In this document: one piece after another, positions 4,740 through 7,131 of the stretch
Numbering within the stretch: the stretch's first letter is position 1
How the letters are laid out: each line of letters opens with the position of its first letter
Assembly (NCBI GenBank): GCA_025455985.1
Contig: JALOLM010000107.1
Coordinates: 1-7,131 of the forward strand
Source of the DNA: Candidatus Nanopelagicales bacterium
GTDB taxonomy: Bacteria; Actinomycetota; Actinomycetes; S36-B12; UBA10799
Reading direction: 5' to 3'
DNA length: 7,131 nt
Position numbers and translations under genes: made by a program
Notes under the pieces: model-generated
Database searches by the model: none
The model's input: only the letters and a program-made list of their open reading frames with translations
What the model was told of the DNA's origin: nothing

Positions 4740-6896
4740 CTACACCTTACGGATAGTCACCGGCACCGACTTGAACGCCGGAGTGCGCGACTCGGCGTCC
4801 AGCCGGGCTGCCACGAGTTGGTTGGCTTCCGGGTAGTACATGGCGAGGCAACCCCGCGCGATGTCCACGATCGCGGCGCACACCGTCATCGCACCCACGC
4901 CACTGGCGACTTCCACGGTGTCGCCCTCGCGGATGCCCAGCAACGCGGCGTCCACGGCGTTGAGCATGACTACATCGCGGGTCGAGTTGCCGCGGTACAG
5001 ATCCTCCTCGTCGTAGACAACGGTGTTGAACTGCCCCTCGGAACGGATCGTCATGAGTTGAAAACCGGGCGCAACGGGCGGGACCTCAACGACCTGGAAG
5101 TGAGCCTTACCGTCGTCGGTGGCGAAACGCGGCTCGTGGAAGGTGCGCCCCGCCACCTGGAACTCGCCCTCGGTCTCGATCTGCCCGATCGCCGTGTAGC
5201 CCGGAACGACGGCCGCGATCGACTCGCGCAGGGTGGAATGCGACCGCAGGGAACCCCAGTCGAACTCCTCGTCACCGACGGCCGATGACGCCAGACTGGC
5301 AAGGATGTCGGTTTCCGACCGGAGCTCCGCAGTGATGTTGGGCGTGCCGCCAGATGAGAGGCGCACGTAGTTGAACATTGACTCCTGGGTCGTGGCCTGC
5401 TCTTCCTCATCGCGGGCAAGGACCGGCAGGATCACGCTTGTCCTGCCGTTTCCGTGGAAGTGTCCCGGGTTGAGTTTGGTGGTCAACGACACGGTCACGT
5501 CGATGTTCTGCAGCGCCTGCGCGGCCCAAGCCGAATCCGGATTGCTGCCCCACAGGTTCCCGCCGACAAGCACGGCGACGTCGATCTGGCCCGCGTGTGC
5601 CGCCTCCATGGAGGCGTAGGTGTCCTGACCTGGCGCATCGGGGACCTCGATCCCGAACCGGCGACTCAGCTCAGCGGCGAACGCGTCCTTCAGCCCCGGG
5701 GACACCCCCATGGAGCCGACGCCCTGAACATTCGAGTGACCGCGGATCGGCATCAAGCCGGCCCCAGGCTTTCCGAGGAACCCCCGTGCCAGCGCGAGGT
5801 TCCCCAGCGCGCGGATGTTGGCGGTGCCGTGCATGTGGTGGGTCAACCCCATGGACCACATGAAGACCCCCCGGCGAGCATCCGACAGGACGTCGGCAGC
5901 GGTCCTGATCTGGTCCAGAGGCACCCCGCAGGTGGCGGCCAAGTCATCGAGGTCGAGGCCGTCGATGTGTGCGCGCACAGCCTCCGCCCCGGTGGTGCTG
6001 GCGTCGACGAAACCCTCATCCCACCGCACGAGCCGGAGCAGTGCGCTGAACAGGGCAATGTCACCGCCAATCCGCGGTTGCAGGTAAAGGTCGCTGACCT
6101 TAGAGCCGGCTGTGAGGCTGCGCACATCCGAAGGCAGCCGGAAGCGCCGCAGACCGAGCTCAGACATCGGGTTGACCACAATCACCTTGCCGCCGCGGCG
6201 GCGCAGATGGATCAGTTGCGTGATCAGCCGCGGGTGGTTGCTGGCCGGATTGGCCCCGGCTAGTAGGACAACGTCGGCCTTGGCCAGGTCACCCAGAGTG
6301 GTGCTGGCGGTGGCGCTGCCGTAGATGTCCGCCAACGCCACTGAGGAGGCGTTGTGGCAGTAGAACGAACAGTTGTGGATGTTCGAAGTTCCGTAGGCCC
6401 GGGCCACCAATTGCATCAGGAAGGCGGACTCGTTGCCCGACCTGCCGCTGGCGTACCAGAAGGTGCGTCCGGGATCCGCGACCCGCAGGGCGTCACCGGC
6501 CAAGGCCAGAGCCTGTTCCCACGAGATCCGCTCGAAGTGGCGGGTGCCCGGACGAAGCACGATCGGGAAGGCCAGGCGGCCCAGGTTCTCAACCTCGGCG
6601 CTGGTCATCCGGCGCAGCGCATCGAGGTCGTACCGGGCAAACACCGACTCCTCAATGCCCGGCTGCATGTCCGCCGCCTGGGCCTGGACGGACTTCTTAC
6701 AGACCTCGGGGAAGTGGCCGGCCTCATTGACCATGCCTCCGGACTGACCGCCCATCCCCACCGCGCAGGTCTTGCACGTGTTCTTCGACTTCAGCCTGCG
6801 AAGTGTCGCGGCGAACTCTCCGGTGCCCCACGCCTTCCTCATCACATAGCCGATGGCAGGCAGCCCGCCTGCCGCGTTCACACGTGGTTGCGCCAT
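4740..6896 (-). CDS. FdhF/YdeP-type molybdopterin oxidoreductase alpha subunit
   Basis: The 718-residue protein is a cytoplasmic-type Mo/W-bis-MGD oxidoreductase related to formate dehydrogenase H and E. coli YdeP. No Tat signal is seen. The N-terminus has CKTC (C41, C44) and C66 in FPEVCKKS around GMGGQSGGMVNE, where related enzymes bind a 4Fe-4S cluster; a fourth ligand is not obvious. The Mo-ligand position is most likely C180 in NCSFYCHNASSVAL, Cys in place of the selenocysteine of FdhF. Further family landmarks are GRSGNESAFLMQL (151-163), GANPASNHPR (214-223), RIGGDIALF (275-283) and IRGHSNVQGVGSMGV (384-398). The C-terminal molybdopterin-binding domain covers about 615-718 (GQFNTVVYDEEDLYRGNSTR). 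Typical members are about 750-780 residues, so this one is slightly short but complete at both ends. The start ATG at 6896 is the only one possible before an in-frame TGA at 6917-6915. The substrate cannot be told from sequence, and no fdhD or electron-partner gene is adjacent. Confidence 0.92.
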   Translation of the reverse strand: MAQPRVNAAGGLPAIGYVMRKAWGTGEFAATLRRLKSKNTCKTCAVGMGGQSGGMVNEAGHFPEVCKKSVQAQAADMQPGIEESVFARYDLDALRRMTSAEVENLGRLAFPIVLRPGTRHFERISWEQALALAGDALRVADPGRTFWYASGRSGNESAFLMQLVARAYGTSNIHNCSFYCHNASSVALADIYGSATASTTLGDLAKADVVLLAGANPASNHPRLITQLIHLRRRGGKVIVVNPMSELGLRRFRLPSDVRSLTAGSKVSDLYLQPRIGGDIALFSALLRLVRWDEGFVDASTTGAEAVRAHIDGLDLDDLAATCGVPLDQIRTAADVLSDARRGVFMWSMGLTHHMHGTANIRALGNLALARGFLGKPGAGLMPIRGHSNVQGVGSMGVSPGLKDAFAAELSRRFGIEVPDAPGQDTYASMEAAHAGQIDVAVLVGGNLWGSNPDSAWAAQALQNIDVTVSLTTKLNPGHFHGNGRTSVILPVLARDEEEQATTQESMFNYVRLSSGGTPNITAELRSETDILASLASSAVGDEEFDWGSLRSHSTLRESIAAVVPGYTAIGQIETEGEFQVAGRTFHEPRFATDDGKAHFQVVEVPPVAPGFQLMTIRSEGQFNTVVYDEEDLYRGNSTRDVVMLNAVDAALLGIREGDTVEVASGVGAMTVCAAIVDIARGCLAMYYPEANQLVAARLDAESRTPAFKSVPVTIRKV

Positions 6897-6902
6897 GGAG
6901 CC

Positions 6903-6908
6903 ACGGTA
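6903..6908 (-). promoter_or_regulatory. Putative leaderless -10 of the FdhF-like gene
   Basis: On the minus strand TACCGT (TANNNT) occupies 6908-6903 and ends 6 bases before the ATG at 6896. No Shine-Dalgarno lies close to this ATG; the nearest purine-rich stretch, AGGTGA at 6920-6915, is 18 bases away. The spacing matches the leaderless arrangement seen at the HIT, alkC and asd starts. No -35 is evident. Confidence 0.45.
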
Positions 6909-6984
6909 GACGGATCACCTCACACGGGGGAGCGCAGATCCGGCATGCGGAGGCAGAATAGGGCAAACACAGAGAGGATCCACT

Positions 6985-7131
6985 ATGGGATTGCGCGACC
7001 GGATTCAAGAGCGACGTGCGGAGAACAGCGGTGAGACGTTCTACACAATGCGCCAGAAGTTGTGGTCCATCGGTGACGACTTCTGGATCCAGGACAACCA
7101 TGGCAACCGCGTCTTCAAAGTCGATGGCAAG
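6985..7131 (+). CDS. LURP-one-related (LOR/Tubby-like) family protein, 5' part only
   Basis: ATG at 6985 opens a frame that continues to the window end (49 codons). After a short charged helix (MGLRDRIQERRAENSG) it reads TFYTMRQKLWSIGDDFWIQD and then N-H-G-N-R-V-F-K-V-D-G-K, the characteristic first strands of the LOR/YxjI beta-barrel family (PF04525): M-R-Q-K, I-G-D-D-F-W-I, then V-F-K-V-D-G-K. Family members are about 160-200 residues, fold like the Tubby C-terminal domain, and have no established bacterial function. AGAGAGG at 6971-6977 lies 7 bases before the ATG, so unlike its divergent neighbour this gene has a conventional leader. A weak -10 candidate, CAGAAT, is at 6954-6959. The family assignment is firm; the rest of the gene is outside the window. 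Confidence 0.85.
   Translation, partial: MGLRDRIQERRAENSGETFYTMRQKLWSIGDDFWIQDNHGNRVFKVDGK

Noticed and set aside
5454..6263. Long plus-strand frame (269 codons) opposite the FdhF-like gene
   Set aside because: Shadow of a high-GC gene; the minus strand carries clear molybdopterin-enzyme motifs and the plus translation is Arg/His/Gln/Pro-rich with no domain.
6354..7034. Plus-strand frame of 226 codons crossing the FdhF-like start and the intergenic region
   Set aside because: No domain, and it overlaps both the conserved oxidoreductase N-terminus and the LOR start in a different frame.

Overview
The window reads as chromosomal DNA of a high-GC actinobacterium (Actinomycetota). The base composition is high-GC throughout the genes. 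Several genes carry a TANNNT -10 hexamer 6-7 bases before the start codon and no Shine-Dalgarno, the pattern of leaderless transcripts common in this phylum. A DUF6325-type protein and an AlkC glycosylase with an Ig domain fit too. I cannot name a genus. No mobile element genes, CRISPR array, tRNA or rRNA are visible.

Layout. At 1-76, on the minus strand, lies the first part of a HIT-family nucleotide-binding protein gene. It is divergent from the next gene, and two -10 hexamers that share one TA step sit in the 23-base gap. From 100 to 3223 runs a plus-strand block that looks like one operon: alkC (DNA base-excision repair), a six-pass membrane protein with an N-terminal coiled coil, a DUF6325/DUF1269-like protein, and a 23-residue micropeptide made of five X-X-Arg-Arg units. 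A GC-rich hairpin follows the micropeptide and overlaps the -35 of the next gene. From 3277 to 4296 is asd (aspartate-semialdehyde dehydrogenase), apparently leaderless and without an adjacent aspartokinase gene. From 4297 to 4739 is a gene-free convergent intergenic region with lower-GC patches, a 143-base imperfect inverted repeat with perfect 14-base core arms, and a separate 14-base palindrome. From 4740 to 6896, on the minus strand, is a molybdopterin oxidoreductase of the FdhF/YdeP type. At 6985-7131 begins a LURP-one-related (LOR/Tubby-like) protein on the plus strand, cut by the window end.

How the genes relate. asd is housekeeping (lysine, threonine, methionine and diaminopimelate synthesis). 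The FdhF-like enzyme is a soluble-type Mo-bisPGD and probable Fe-S protein with no visible partner. The alkC block combines alkylation repair with an envelope-like protein and a DUF6325 protein. Spacing (30-33 bases between genes, each with a Shine-Dalgarno) suggests co-transcription, but no shared function can be demonstrated from sequence. The most distinctive items are the shared-TA bidirectional promoter, the X-X-Arg-Arg micropeptide and the inverted-repeat structure between asd and the oxidoreductase.
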